A stretch of DNA of 64,000 bases from Pseudomonadota bacterium. Its GTDB lineage: Bacteria > Pseudomonadota > Alphaproteobacteria > Caulobacterales > Aquidulcibacteraceae. The stretch lies in the NCBI GenBank assembly GCA_020161405.1, contig JAIUOD010000005.1, positions 124,001 to 188,000 on the forward strand, given 5' to 3'. This document shows positions 10,137 to 18,709 of the stretch, piece by piece. Every line of letters begins with the position of its first letter. The stretch's first letter is position 1. A program made the translations under genes and the position numbers. The notes below the pieces were generated by a model that had not been told where the DNA came from, ran no database searches, and was given only the letters and a program-made list of their open reading frames with translations.

Positions 10137-10258
10137 GCTCCCCTGTGAAACGGGGGAGCTGTCACCGAAGGTGACTGAGGGGGAGCTTCATACAGTTTTG
10201 CCCCCTCCGTCTCGCTTCGCGAGCCACCTCCCCCGCTCGCTTTGCTCGCAAGGGAGGA
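10137..10258. repeat. Dispersed palindromic repeat, family B, copy 1
   Basis: This copy lies in the 334-base gap between rpsO and pnp. Its core GTCACCGAAGGTGAC is shared exactly with copies at 12009-12148 and 25257-25389. It is flanked by arms of the form GCTCCCC...GGGGGAGC and, on the far side, CCACCTCCCCC...GGGAGG with nested hairpins (TCTCGCTTCGCGAG, GCTCGCTTTGCTCGC). The whole unit is self-complementary, so the rpsO-pnp mRNA carries a strong structure here. The rest of the gap (9982-10136, 10259-10315) holds no gene I can see. Confidence 0.88.
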
Positions 10259-10315
10259 AGAAATACTCTTCAAAAACTCAACCCCGCCATTGGCGGGGTC
10301 GAAAGTCTTTTGCGA

Positions 10316-10585
10316 TTAGCGGCGAAGGCCGTGTTTCGCAAGAATTGCTTGATAGCGCTCTACATTGCGTGATTTAACATAATCAAGCAAGCTGCGGCGC
10401 AATGCAACCATAGTCAACAAACCACGACGTGAGTGATTGTCTTTTTTGTGCTCTTTAAAGTGCTCAGTAAGGTTAACAATACGCTCAGTTAAAATTGCGA
10501 TTTGAACTTCTGGTGAACCAGTATCGCCAGGTTTAGTTGCGTGTTCTTTAATAAGCGCTTCTTTGCGCTCTTTAGTAATCGACAT
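10316..10585 (-). CDS. rpsO: 30S ribosomal protein S15
   Basis: S15 is an 89-residue primary 16S rRNA binding protein needed for 30S platform assembly. Length and the family hallmarks ([41 protein letters not shown]) are normal. It follows truB at a gap of 18 bases and is followed by repeat B1 and pnp, the usual rpsO-pnp pairing. In other bacteria S15 represses its own mRNA; I did not identify that leader here because the gap to truB is too short. Confidence 0.98.
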   Translation of the reverse strand: MSITKERKEALIKEHATKPGDTGSPEVQIAILTERIVNLTEHFKEHKKDNHSRRGLLTMVALRRSLLDYVKSRNVERYQAILAKHGLRR

Positions 10586-10603
10586 CTCAATAATCCTTTG
10601 AGT

Positions 10604-11554
10604 TTAAATTTGAAAAACGCGGGATGGTTGAAAATAACCGCCGCGTGCATCACCTATGGCAATTGGTTTATCACCCATTTTCGCAAGAACCGCGCGGGAC
10701 ATATCCTGCCCCGAAATAATTCTTGGACGTCTTTGGGCTTTTAATTCTTCCATTTTGTGTGGAAGCACTAAAATACGCCGTCCCTGCCTAAGGAATGCGA
10801 CCTCATCCTCTTTAATGGCCAATACCGGGATGTCGTCCAGGGCGGTCTCAAAAGGTAGAAGTTGCGATAATGCAGGGGTCTCTATACACATTTTTTGCAA
10901 GGTTTCTAGTGTTATCGCTGATTCTTCTTTGAACGGGCCAACTGATGTGCGGCGCAAATATGTTATATGACCTTCTGCACCCAATGATTTTGCCAAATCA
11001 CGCGCCAAAGCCCGCACATAAAACCCCTTGCCAGAGCGTACAAAAATTGTTGCGCTATTTTCATCGCTTTTAAGTAGTTTTAATTCGAAAGTTTTGACTT
11101 TGCGGGCATTAAGTTCAAAATCTTCGCCATCGCGCGCCAAATCATAGGCGCGTTCGCCATCAACTTTAATGGCGGAATATTTTGGTGGGATTTGGTCAAT
11201 TTCGCCCAAAAAAGTTTGAAGTTTATCTTCAATTTGTTCGCGACTTGGGCGGACATTAGAAGTTGCAACCACCTGCCCTTCGGCATCTTGTGTATCGGTT
11301 GAAGTGCCCCATTGAACAGTAAATTCATAGGTTTTTTGCGCTTCCATAAGCCATGCAACTGTTCGGGTTGCCTCACCCAGTGCAATTGGCAAAATGCCGC
11401 TTGCCAATGGATCAAGTGTTCCTGCATGGCCGCATTTATTAGCATTAAACAGGCGCTTTATTTTATTTACCGCATCAGTTGAAGTTTGTTCCAAGGCCTT
11501 ATCAAGCACAAGCCAGCCGTGAATATCGACGCCTTTTTTCTTTCTTTTTGCCAT
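10604..11554 (-). CDS. truB: tRNA pseudouridine(55) synthase TruB
   Basis: TruB converts U55 of tRNA to pseudouridine. The catalytic motif GHAGTLDPLASG places the nucleophile at Asp48. The motif KYSAIKVDGERAYDLAR and the RCGKGFYVR-like segment VRSGKGFYVRALARDL follow, as in the family. At 316 residues it is of usual length with a C-terminal PUA-like extension. It begins 2 bases after the rbfA stop, so translational coupling within the nusA-infB operon is likely. Confidence 0.96.
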   Translation of the reverse strand: MAKRKKKGVDIHGWLVLDKALEQTSTDAVNKIKRLFNANKCGHAGTLDPLASGILPIALGEATRTVAWLMEAQKTYEFTVQWGTSTDTQDAEGQVVATSNVRPSREQIEDKLQTFLGEIDQIPPKYSAIKVDGERAYDLARDGEDFELNARKVKTFELKLLKSDENSATIFVRSGKGFYVRALARDLAKSLGAEGHITYLRRTSVGPFKEESAITLETLQKMCIETPALSQLLPFETALDDIPVLAIKEDEVAFLRQGRRILVLPHKMEELKAQRRPRIISGQDMSRAVLAKMGDKPIAIGDARGGYFQPSRVFQI

Positions 11555-11556
11555 TT

Positions 11557-11991
11557 TTATTCGTCATCATTATTTATGTCGAGGCGGAATTTTGGATGTT
11601 CCAAATCACGCGACACTTTTGGATTTGCCAATAATTCATCAATATGAAGGGCAATATCATATGATTCATCACCAATGAATTTCAATTTTGGCGTAAATTT
11701 ACTATCAATTGCGCGCGCCAAAAGACCGCGAATATAATTAGAGGCATGGTTTAAGGCATCGGCAAAAACCTTGGCATCCTTATGACCCAATGCGCTTACA
11801 AAAATATTGGCATGTTTCAAATCGGGTGACATGCGAACTTCACCAACAGTAAGTGAAACACCTTTTAATGCAGGGTCATGAATTTCCCCACGCGCCAAAA
11901 CCTCTACCAAAATATGGCGAATATTTTCACCCGCACGAAGTTGGCGTTGACTTGGACCTAGGGTTTCTTTTTGTGAATTACGTTTTTTCAT
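11557..11991 (-). CDS. rbfA: 30S ribosome-binding factor RbfA
   Basis: RbfA assists maturation of the 30S subunit 5' region. The 144 residues form a KH-like fold: RQLRAGENIRHILVEVLARGEI, the strand VSLTVGEVRMSPDLKHANIFVSAL, and the C-terminal ARAIDSKFTPKLKFIGD with a conserved acidic end. It sits between infB (separated by repeat B2) and truB (2-base gap). Confidence 0.95.
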   Translation of the reverse strand: MKKRNSQKETLGPSQRQLRAGENIRHILVEVLARGEIHDPALKGVSLTVGEVRMSPDLKHANIFVSALGHKDAKVFADALNHASNYIRGLLARAIDSKFTPKLKFIGDESYDIALHIDELLANPKVSRDLEHPKFRLDINNDDE

Positions 11992-12008
11992 TTTTGTTAC
12001 ACCTAACT

Positions 12009-12148
12009 GCTTCCCTTGAGGGAAGCTGTCACCGAAGGTGACTGAAGGGTGGATGTTTCAGTTTTTAACTTACTTTGTTACAAGCTACTAAAGTCGCTGC
12101 CACCCTTCCGTCACGCCTATGGCGTGCCACCTTCCCTTAAGGGAAGGA
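12009..12148. repeat. Dispersed palindromic repeat, family B, copy 2
   Basis: This copy fills the infB-rbfA gap. It starts with the hairpin CTTCCCTTGAGGGAAG, then the core GTCACCGAAGGTGAC, then AAGGGTGG. After about 40 bases the mirror part follows: CCACCCTTCCGTCACGCC...GGCGTG and a closing CTTCCCTTAAGGGAAG. The two ends are near-perfect mirror images, so the element can fold as one long stem. It shares arms with copy 3 (25257-25389) more closely than with copy 1. Confidence 0.9.
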
Positions 12149-12159
12149 TTTAAAATTGG

Positions 12160-14754
12160 TTACAAACTACGTTTAATAATCTCAACTTCGAAGCATTCGA
12201 TTTCATCGCCTTCGCGTAAGTCTTGATAATCTTCAAAGCCCATACCGCATTCTTGACCGCCCGAAACTTCGGCAACTTCGTCTTTGAAGCGTTTTAGGGT
12301 TGAAAGTTTACCTTCGTGAATAACCACATTGTCACGCAGCAAGCGAACACCGCAACCGCGTTTGATTGTACCTTCTGAAACACGACAACCCGCAATTTTG
12401 CCAACTTTTGAAATGCTAAATACTTGAAGGATTTCAGCATAACCAATGAAGGTTTCTTTACGTTCTGGCTCAAGCATACCTGACAAGATGTCTTTTACGT
12501 CATCAAGTAGATTATAGATGATTGAATAATAACGAATTTCAACGCCTTCAGATTCAGCCAAATCACGAACTGGTTTACCCGCACGTGCGTTAAAGGCCAA
12601 AATGATTGCGCCCGTTGATTTTGCCAATGAAACATCGGATTCAGTGATACCGCCAACACCTTGGTGAATAACTTTTGCCGCCACTTCATCATTGGCAAAT
12701 TTGCCAAGTGATGCGGTAATTGCTTCGGCAGAACCCTGAACATCGGCTTTGACGATGAATGGGAATTCTTTAAGTTTCTGTTCCTTGATTTTTGCAAGCA
12801 TATTTTCAAGGCCAGAACGCGAAGATGTTTTAATCTGTGATTTTTCACGGCGCATACGCACACGATAATCAGTAACTTCACGCGCGCGCGCTTCATTATC
12901 AACCACAACCAATTGATCGCCCGGTTCAGGCGCACCATCAAGCCCCAAAACCTCGACAGGTAATGAAGGGCCTGCTTCTTCAAGGGTTTGACCACGTTCA
13001 TCCATCATTGCACGAACACGACCCCATTGAGTACCGGCAACAATAATATCGCCTTTTTTCATGGTTCCGCGTTGAACAAGAATGGTTGCAACTGGGCCAC
13101 GGCCTTTATCAAGTTTAGCCTCTACCACAATACCTTCGGCGGTACGGTTTGGATTGGCTTTCAATTCCATGATTTCGGCTTGAAGCATTATTGATTCAAG
13201 AAGTTTATCAAGATTGGTTTTTGCCTTCGCAGAAACAGGAACCGCCTGTACGTCGCCACCAAATTCTTCACAAACTAAATCATATTGCAATAATTCTTGA
13301 AGAACTTTTGATGGGTTTGCTTCTGGCTTGTCGATTTTATTGACGGCAACAATTATAGGAACATTCGCAGCTTTGGCATGGTTTATCGCCTCGATGGTTT
13401 GAGGCATTACACCATCATCGGCAGCAACAACAAGAACCACAATATCGGTTGCCTGCGCACCGCGTGAACGCATTGCCGAGAAGGCTGCGTGACCCGGTGT
13501 ATCAAGGAAAGTAACTTTTTCACCAGTTGGCAAGCGAACTTGATATGCACCAATATGTTGGGTGATACCGCCCGCTTCACCAGATACCACATCCGCTTTA
13601 CGTATTGCATCAAGCAATGAAGTTTTACCATGATCAACGTGACCCATGATTGTAACAACTGGTGGGCGTGCAACTTGGTTTTCGTCAGTATCTTCAACAC
13701 CTTCAAGGCCAATTTCAACGTCAGATTCGGCAACGCGTTTTGCAACGTGACCAAAATCAGCAACGATTAATTCGGCAACATCCAAATCAAGTACATCAGT
13801 CCCCTTCATCATTTGGCCTTGTTTCATCAAATATTTGACAACATCGGTCAAACGTTCGGCCATACGGTTTGCCAAATCGGCAACGGTAATGACTTCTGGA
13901 ATGATGACTTCGCGTGATTGTTTTGCAGGCTCTTGATAGCCACGACCTAAACGGCGTTCACGCTCTTTTTCACGTGCGCGGCGAACCGATGCCAATGAAC
14001 GTTGGCGTTCGCCATCATCATCAAGCGCAGAAGTAATAGTCAAACGACCAGATCGGCGCGGCTGTGCATTTTTATCGCGCGATGCCGGAACAACTTTAAG
14101 CGGCGCTTGTTTTTGTTTTTTAACACGACCACCAAGAGATGAAAGAATATCGCCGCCACCTTCGTTTTCAACTTCTTCTTCAATTTCTTCTGGCGCAATA
14201 GCAGGTTGAGTGTTTTGAACAGGTGCGGGTGCAACTTCTCTTTCAACATAAGTAGATTTTGCAAGTTCGGCGGCACGCTCTTCTTCTTCGCGTTTTAGGC
14301 GCTCTTGTTCCATACGCTCAAGACGCTCTTCTTCTTCGCGGCGCTTTCTGTCCATTTCTTCACGGGCTGCGCGGGCTTCGGCTTCGCGGCGTTCGCGTTC
14401 TTGACGTTGCAATTCAGCTTCACGTGCTTGCGCAAGTGCAGCTTGACGCGCTTGACGTTCTTGGTCTGAAAGGCTGTGCGAATTGTCAGATTGAGTATTT
14501 GACGTTGGCGCCTTTGGTGCATTTGTTGGCTTTGCCGCAGATGATGGAACAAATGCAGGTGCAGGTTTATTAGCACCAGTTTCACCAACAGGTTTTGGCG
14601 CTTCAAGGCCACGTTTTTTCTTAACTTCAACGACAACAGTTTTAGAGCGCCCATGCGAGAAGCTTTGGCGTACAGTTCCGCCAGCCCCTAAATTACGATT
14701 TAGGCTTAAAGGTTTGCGCGCACCTGCGCCGTTGTTTTCATTATTATCAGTCAT
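12160..14754 (-). CDS. infB: Translation initiation factor IF-2
   Basis: IF-2 is the GTPase that brings fMet-tRNA to the 30S subunit. The 864 residues include a basic N-terminus, a long Glu/Arg/Ala-rich coiled coil (about 90-190) and the IF2_N module ([21 protein letters not shown]). The G domain has G1 GHVDHGKTS, the [12 protein letters not shown] switch, G3 DTPGHAAF and G4 NKID. Domains II to IV complete the factor, ending in the C2 beta-barrel with [20 protein letters not shown] sequence. It follows ylxR after a gap of ~205 bases that holds repeat C2. The length is typical for alphaproteobacteria. Confidence 0.97.
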   Translation of the reverse strand: MTDNNENNGAGARKPLSLNRNLGAGGTVRQSFSHGRSKTVVVEVKKKRGLEAPKPVGETGANKPAPAFVPSSAAKPTNAPKAPTSNTQSDNSHSLSDQERQARQAALAQAREAELQRQERERREAEARAAREEMDRKRREEEERLERMEQERLKREEEERAAELAKSTYVEREVAPAPVQNTQPAIAPEEIEEEVENEGGGDILSSLGGRVKKQKQAPLKVVPASRDKNAQPRRSGRLTITSALDDDGERQRSLASVRRAREKERERRLGRGYQEPAKQSREVIIPEVITVADLANRMAERLTDVVKYLMKQGQMMKGTDVLDLDVAELIVADFGHVAKRVAESDVEIGLEGVEDTDENQVARPPVVTIMGHVDHGKTSLLDAIRKADVVSGEAGGITQHIGAYQVRLPTGEKVTFLDTPGHAAFSAMRSRGAQATDIVVLVVAADDGVMPQTIEAINHAKAANVPIIVAVNKIDKPEANPSKVLQELLQYDLVCEEFGGDVQAVPVSAKAKTNLDKLLESIMLQAEIMELKANPNRTAEGIVVEAKLDKGRGPVATILVQRGTMKKGDIIVAGTQWGRVRAMMDERGQTLEEAGPSLPVEVLGLDGAPEPGDQLVVVDNEARAREVTDYRVRMRREKSQIKTSSRSGLENMLAKIKEQKLKEFPFIVKADVQGSAEAITASLGKFANDEVAAKVIHQGVGGITESDVSLAKSTGAIILAFNARAGKPVRDLAESEGVEIRYYSIIYNLLDDVKDILSGMLEPERKETFIGYAEILQVFSISKVGKIAGCRVSEGTIKRGCGVRLLRDNVVIHEGKLSTLKRFKDEVAEVSGGQECGMGFEDYQDLREGDEIECFEVEIIKRSL

Positions 14755-14770
14755 ATTTACCCATTTGGTT

Positions 14771-14866
14771 AAAGTGGCTATTGTTCAAGCGAGGCTTGAA
14801 CGCCACTTTAGTATTTTTTGCCGCTCAAGTTTTCCAATAAAGTCTTCAACTTTATTGGTTATCGCT
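14771..14866. repeat. Dispersed double-hairpin repeat, family C, divergent copy
   Basis: Two hairpins lie between infB and ylxR. The first pairs AAAGTGGC-TTCAAGC with GCTTGAA-GCCACTTT (14774-14808). The second is CCAATAAAGT-CTTCA-ACTTTATTGG followed by TTATCGC (about 14833-14864). The second matches CCAAAAAGT-CTGCA-ACTTTTTGG...CATCGCG in the copies at 17889 and 21801, with base changes on both arms that keep pairing. The remaining ~90 bases before ylxR hold nothing recognisable. Confidence 0.7.
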
Positions 14867-14959
14867 CTTACGGACATTTACAAACTTGCAAATGGCGCAA
14901 AAACGCCAAATACACAATAGGTTTTGTGCCAAACCCTTATCGGTTTGTCATAAAATCTA

Positions 14960-15577
14960 TCAAAAAATCCAATCTTGTGGCTTTAAAGGAACAAATCCAG
15001 CAAGCCGATTAATTTCCAAAGCCCAATTTTGTGCAAATTGTCCCTTTGGCATAAAAGCATGGACAATATTATCACGAGATAGGGTTTTTCCCAAATCATC
15101 AATACAAAAACAGCCGATTATTTGCACATCGCCCCATTTTTTCGATAATCCAATGATTTTATCGCGCCCATCATTCGAGGCGTCATAAGCCTCAATAATG
15201 AAAGCAGGCGCGCTTTTTTTAATTGCTTCAGATACTTGGTCAAAGCCCAAAATTAATTCACCAGCGCGCCGCGCCATTGCCAAAAGGCCAAGGCATTTTT
15301 GAAACAATGCCTCTTTGGTTTGTTCAATCAATTCAGGTTTTGGGTGTGCTGCACGCTTTAAAGAGCGCGCAAAAGCATTTGTTTTGATAGCTTGTTCAAG
15401 TATTTCACTTGTCGCGCTTATCCAAACGCCACGACCTGGCGCACGCGCCGAAACATCGGGAAAAATATTCCCCGACATATCGGCAACAAAACGCACCATT
15501 TCGCTTTGCGGTTTTTCAAGTCTTGTAACCGCGCAGCGCCTATTGTTTTTGTTGATTAGCGGCTCATTGAAGTCCAT
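14960..15577 (-). CDS. ylxR: YlxR (DUF448) RNA-binding protein fused to an L7Ae-like domain
   Basis: The 205-residue protein has an N-terminal DUF448/YlxR domain (NRRCAVTRLEKPQSEMVRFV, then PGRGVWIS) and a C-terminal L7Ae/L30e-like domain from about residue 100 (KCLGLLAMARRAGELILGFDQVSEAI). Both folds are RNA-associated; no precise function is established. In alphaproteobacteria this two-domain form normally sits between nusA and infB, as here. Its start overlaps the nusA end by 14 bases, suggesting coupled translation. Confidence 0.93.
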   Translation of the reverse strand: MDFNEPLINKNNRRCAVTRLEKPQSEMVRFVADMSGNIFPDVSARAPGRGVWISATSEILEQAIKTNAFARSLKRAAHPKPELIEQTKEALFQKCLGLLAMARRAGELILGFDQVSEAIKKSAPAFIIEAYDASNDGRDKIIGLSKKWGDVQIIGCFCIDDLGKTLSRDNIVHAFMPKGQFAQNWALEINRLAGFVPLKPQDWIF

Positions 15578-17156
15578 CGGTTGTTACCGCCTCCGAAGGT
15601 GCGGCTTCAACCCAACCCATGCCAACACGTGCGGCCATGATTAATGCGTCAGCATCTGATTGCGAAAGGTTGAAAGCGTCAAGATAGCCAGGTTCACGAA
15701 CCTTTTCGCCATTTTTAACTTCAAACCAACCACGAAGGTCATCAGAAACAAGACCTGCCAAATCTTCGATTGAAGTAACGCCATTTTGCGCCAAAGCAAT
15801 CGCCATTTGCGGGCTCATACCTTCAAGGTTCAATAGGTCAGATTCAATATTTAGTGATTTGATTTTTTCTTCTAATTCACGTGCCTGACGCTCTAAATGG
15901 TCATTTGCACGGGCTTGAAGTTCGGTTGCAAGTTCTTCGTCAAAACCTTCAATTGTCATCAAATCATCAAGGTCAGTGTTTGCAAGGTCTTCAATTTTCT
16001 CAAAGCCTTCAGAAACCAATAGACGCGCCATCATGTCATCAACTTCAAGTGCATTGATGAATAATTCAACCAATGTTGCAGTTTCTTTTTCACGACGTTC
16101 ACGCTCTTGGTCTTCTGTAAGAATATCAATTGACCAACCAGTTAATTGTGAAGCAAGACGAACATTTTGACCACGGCGGCCAATTGCCAAAGATAATTGA
16201 TCTTCAGGAACAACAACTTCAACGCGGTTTTCATCTTCGTCTAATACTACTTTCGCAACTTCAGCAGGCTGCAAAGCATTTACGATAAAAGTTGCAGGGT
16301 CTGGTGACCAAGGGATAATGTCGATTTTTTCGCCGCCCAATTCGCCAACAACCGCTTGAACACGTGAACCACGCATACCAACACATGCACCAACTGGATC
16401 AATGCCATTATCAGATGTGAATACCGCAATTTTCGCACGTGATGCAGGGTCGCGCGCCACAGATTTGATTTCGATTACGCCATCATAAATCTCTGGAACT
16501 TCTTGGGTAAATAATTTCGCCATAAAGCCAGGGTGTGCGCGCGATAGGAAAATTTGTGGTCCTTTTTGCTCATGCTTAACTTCATAAATATAAGCGCGAA
16601 CTCTATCACCCATATTAAGGTTTTCACGTGGTAAGGTTTGGTCTTTACGAATAACACCTTCGCCGCGACCTAAATCAACAAAAATATTGCCATATTCAAC
16701 GCGTTTAACCGTTCCATTTACAATCTCGCCAACGCGATCTTGATATTCTTCGAATTGTTTTGCACGTTCTGCTTCACGAACTTTTTGCGTGATAACTTGC
16801 TTACCAGTAAGCGACATAACGCGGCCAAAATCGAACAATGGAAGCGCCTCGGTGAAAACGTGACCAATCTCAACTTTGGCATCAATTTTTACAGCATCTT
16901 CAAGCGCGATTTGTTGCAATTCATTGATAACTTCATCACGTGTTGCAACCACTGTTTGGCGGCGCGTGATTGTTAATTCACCTGATTTTTGGTCAATACG
17001 AACCAAAATATCCAATGCCGCGCCATAACGTGACAAAGCAGCTTTTTGAATTGCGCTTTCGATTGCGCTTACAACCACTTTTTCATCAATATTTTTTTCA
17101 GCAGCAACCGAACGTGCGATTTGCAATAATTCAAGTCTATTGGCGCTTATTGCCAT
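15564..17156 (-). CDS. nusA: Transcription termination/antitermination protein NusA
   Basis: NusA binds RNA polymerase and modulates pausing, termination and antitermination. The ATG at 17156 (MAISANRLELL) is preferred over the in-frame GTG at 17168, because GGAGAG lies just ahead and the rimP stop ends at 17158. That gives 530 residues. The order is the N-terminal polymerase-binding domain, S1 (GEIVNGTVKRVEYGNIFVDLG), KH1 (VGACVGMRGSRVQAVVGELGGEKID), KH2 (AIGRRGQNVRLASQLTGW) and two C-terminal helix-hairpin repeats (the second around GMSPQMAIALAQNGVTSIEDLA). The ending is acidic. Confidence 0.96.
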   Translation of the reverse strand: MAISANRLELLQIARSVAAEKNIDEKVVVSAIESAIQKAALSRYGAALDILVRIDQKSGELTITRRQTVVATRDEVINELQQIALEDAVKIDAKVEIGHVFTEALPLFDFGRVMSLTGKQVITQKVREAERAKQFEEYQDRVGEIVNGTVKRVEYGNIFVDLGRGEGVIRKDQTLPRENLNMGDRVRAYIYEVKHEQKGPQIFLSRAHPGFMAKLFTQEVPEIYDGVIEIKSVARDPASRAKIAVFTSDNGIDPVGACVGMRGSRVQAVVGELGGEKIDIIPWSPDPATFIVNALQPAEVAKVVLDEDENRVEVVVPEDQLSLAIGRRGQNVRLASQLTGWSIDILTEDQERERREKETATLVELFINALEVDDMMARLLVSEGFEKIEDLANTDLDDLMTIEGFDEELATELQARANDHLERQARELEEKIKSLNIESDLLNLEGMSPQMAIALAQNGVTSIEDLAGLVSDDLRGWFEVKNGEKVREPGYLDAFNLSQSDADALIMAARVGMGWVEAAPSEAVTTDGLQ

Positions 17157-17157
17157 T

Positions 17158-17766
17158 TCACTCTCCACTTATTTCATCGCCATTGGCGATATTTTCGATT
17201 TCAATTTTGCCAGCTTCAATGGCATTTTCAATTTTGTCAGCTTCATCACCATGACTACGACGCGCAAGGGATTCGCGAATTAATTCATCGGTCAAAACCA
17301 ATTTGGCATTATGTAGCCACGCAAAAGGTATAAGTGCGGTATCGCTTTCATTATCCAAATCGATGGCAATATTATCATCTTCAATACCAACCAAAGTACC
17401 TGAAAAGCGTTTTTGACCTTCTACCATTCTATCAAGTTCAATTTTTGCGCGATAACCTGCCCAACGTGTAAAGTCTTTTAGGCGTGTTAATGGGCGATCA
17501 ATCCCTGGTGACGAAATTTCAAGATGATATTCAGCAGATATTGGGTCGTGCGCATCCAAAATTGGCGACAGGCCGCGTGACAATTTCTCACAATCGCCTG
17601 AAGTCATCGAACCATCTTCACGTTCTGCCATAATTTGCAAAGTCGCAGTTTCGCGGCCCATCATACGAATACGCACAATCTCATAACCCAAATCAGCCGC
17701 AGCAGGGGCAAGAAGTTCAAATAAATTTTGTTCAAATGGCGTAATAGTAAGCAATAGTTTTTCCAA
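17158..17766 (-). CDS. rimP: Ribosome maturation factor RimP
   Basis: RimP assists 30S maturation. The 202 residues show the two-domain fold: AADLGYEIVRIRMMGRETATLQIMAE, then DCEKLSRGLSPILDAHDPISAEYHLEISSPGIDRPL, with the highly conserved LEISSPGIDRPLT. An acidic C-terminal tail extends beyond the usual ~170 residues. It opens the nusA-infB operon. A terminator-like hairpin ends only about 13 bases before its start codon. Confidence 0.95.
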   Translation of the reverse strand: MEKLLLTITPFEQNLFELLAPAAADLGYEIVRIRMMGRETATLQIMAEREDGSMTSGDCEKLSRGLSPILDAHDPISAEYHLEISSPGIDRPLTRLKDFTRWAGYRAKIELDRMVEGQKRFSGTLVGIEDDNIAIDLDNESDTALIPFAWLHNAKLVLTDELIRESLARRSHGDEADKIENAIEAGKIEIENIANGDEISGE

Positions 17767-17778
17767 ATTTTAAGCAAT

Positions 17779-17804
17779 AAAAAAAGCGACCCGATTTGGG
17801 CCGC
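17779..17804 (-). terminator. Terminator-like hairpin immediately upstream of rimP
   Basis: Read on the minus strand, GCGGCCC-AAATC-GGGTCGC forms a 7-bp stem (one G-T pair) followed directly by seven Ts. It ends about 13 bases before the rimP ATG. A second small hairpin (CCGC-GAAA-GCGG) precedes it at 17809-17820. It either ends the upstream murU transcript or acts as an attenuator in the rimP-nusA leader. Confidence 0.75.
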
Positions 17805-17833
17805 CCTTACCGCTTTCGCGGCGGGTTTATATT

Positions 17834-17849
17834 GTTAACGCGTCTTTAA
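17834..17849 (-). promoter_or_regulatory. Candidate CtrA box (TTAA-N7-TTAAC)
   Basis: The minus strand reads TTAA-AGACGCG-TTAAC, an exact match to the CtrA consensus from Caulobacter. It lies about 70-85 bases upstream of rimP. The motif is A/T-rich and will occur by chance in this genome, so it is only a candidate. Confidence 0.35.
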
Positions 17850-17888
17850 TATCAATTTTATGAAAAGTCACGAATAAAAAGCATACGC

Positions 17889-17965
17889 TTTGAAAATTTG
17901 CCGTAGCAAATTTTGGCTCTTCGCCTTTTCCAAAAAGTCTGCAACTTTTTGGGGCTCATCGCGCG
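17889..17965. repeat. Dispersed double-hairpin repeat, family C, copy 1
   Basis: The unit reads GAAAATTTGC-CGTA-GCAAATTTTGG, then CTCTTCGCC, then CCAAAAAGT-CTGCA-ACTTTTTGGGG and CATCGCG. It directly abuts the murU stop codon. A close copy lies at 21801-21880 behind ahcY. Confidence 0.87.
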
Positions 17966-18709
17966 CTATACTGAAATTTTTGTGTGATAATTATATATTT
18001 CTTCCGCCTCATCCCTTGCCTGTGGGTCGCCGACATGGAGCCATTTGCCTTCAAGGATTATGCCGTAAAGCCTTCCTTTGGGGGCAAATTCTTCGAACCA
18101 TGTTTTAGCAAGAGAGCGTTTGATAAGCGGTTTATCTTTGAATAATTCAGTTCGGGTTACGTGAATACCTGCATAAGCGTAAGGCGCGCTTTCAGCGTCG
18201 CCACGGCGGGTTAATCTACCTTCTTCATCCATGAAAAAGTCACCCTTGCCATCAAAGCCAACCGCCTCTTCCATTTTTGCCAAAAGCAATAGGCCATCCA
18301 TTTTTTCAGGGTCATAGCTTTCAAGGGCGCGCGAAATTGCGGTTTCATCAAACCAAATTGCATCGGCATTACAGGTAAGAATTATCCCCTCACCCATCAT
18401 TGGCAATGCTTTTATAAGGCCACCTTCAGTTTCCAATGGTTCTTCTAATTCATCTTCGCGGGAGAATGTGATTATTGGGTGGTCATCTTTGCGCGGTTCA
18501 AGATGATCAACTAATTTTTGGGCAAAGTGGAAAGTATTTACCACAACTTTATAAACGCCCGCCTCTGCTAATCTATCAAGCATGTGATCAATAAGGGTGC
18601 GGCCTGCGACCTTTACCAATGCCTTTGGGCGATCATTTGTTAGTGGGCGCATACGCGTCCCAAGGCCAGCCGCAAAAACAATTGCGCGCGGTTTTCCGGT
18701 TTTAAACAT
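17966..18709 (-). CDS. murU: MurU-like N-acetylmuramate-1-phosphate uridylyltransferase
   Basis: This 247-residue sugar nucleotidyltransferase starts FAAGLGTRMRPLTNDRPKALV, the classic nucleotide-binding signature, with K25-like lysine in PKALVKV. In the MurU/AmgK recycling pathway the enzyme forms UDP-MurNAc from MurNAc-1-phosphate, bypassing MurA. The assignment rests on its position: it overlaps amgK by 8 bases in the order tsaE-amgK-murU. Other nucleotidyltransferases (mannose-1-phosphate or glucose-1-phosphate type) share the motif. addB, often next, is replaced by rimP. Confidence 0.85.
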   Translation of the reverse strand: MFKTGKPRAIVFAAGLGTRMRPLTNDRPKALVKVAGRTLIDHMLDRLAEAGVYKVVVNTFHFAQKLVDHLEPRKDDHPIITFSREDELEEPLETEGGLIKALPMMGEGIILTCNADAIWFDETAISRALESYDPEKMDGLLLLAKMEEAVGFDGKGDFFMDEEGRLTRRGDAESAPYAYAGIHVTRTELFKDKPLIKRSLAKTWFEEFAPKGRLYGIILEGKWLHVGDPQARDEAEEIYNYHTKISV

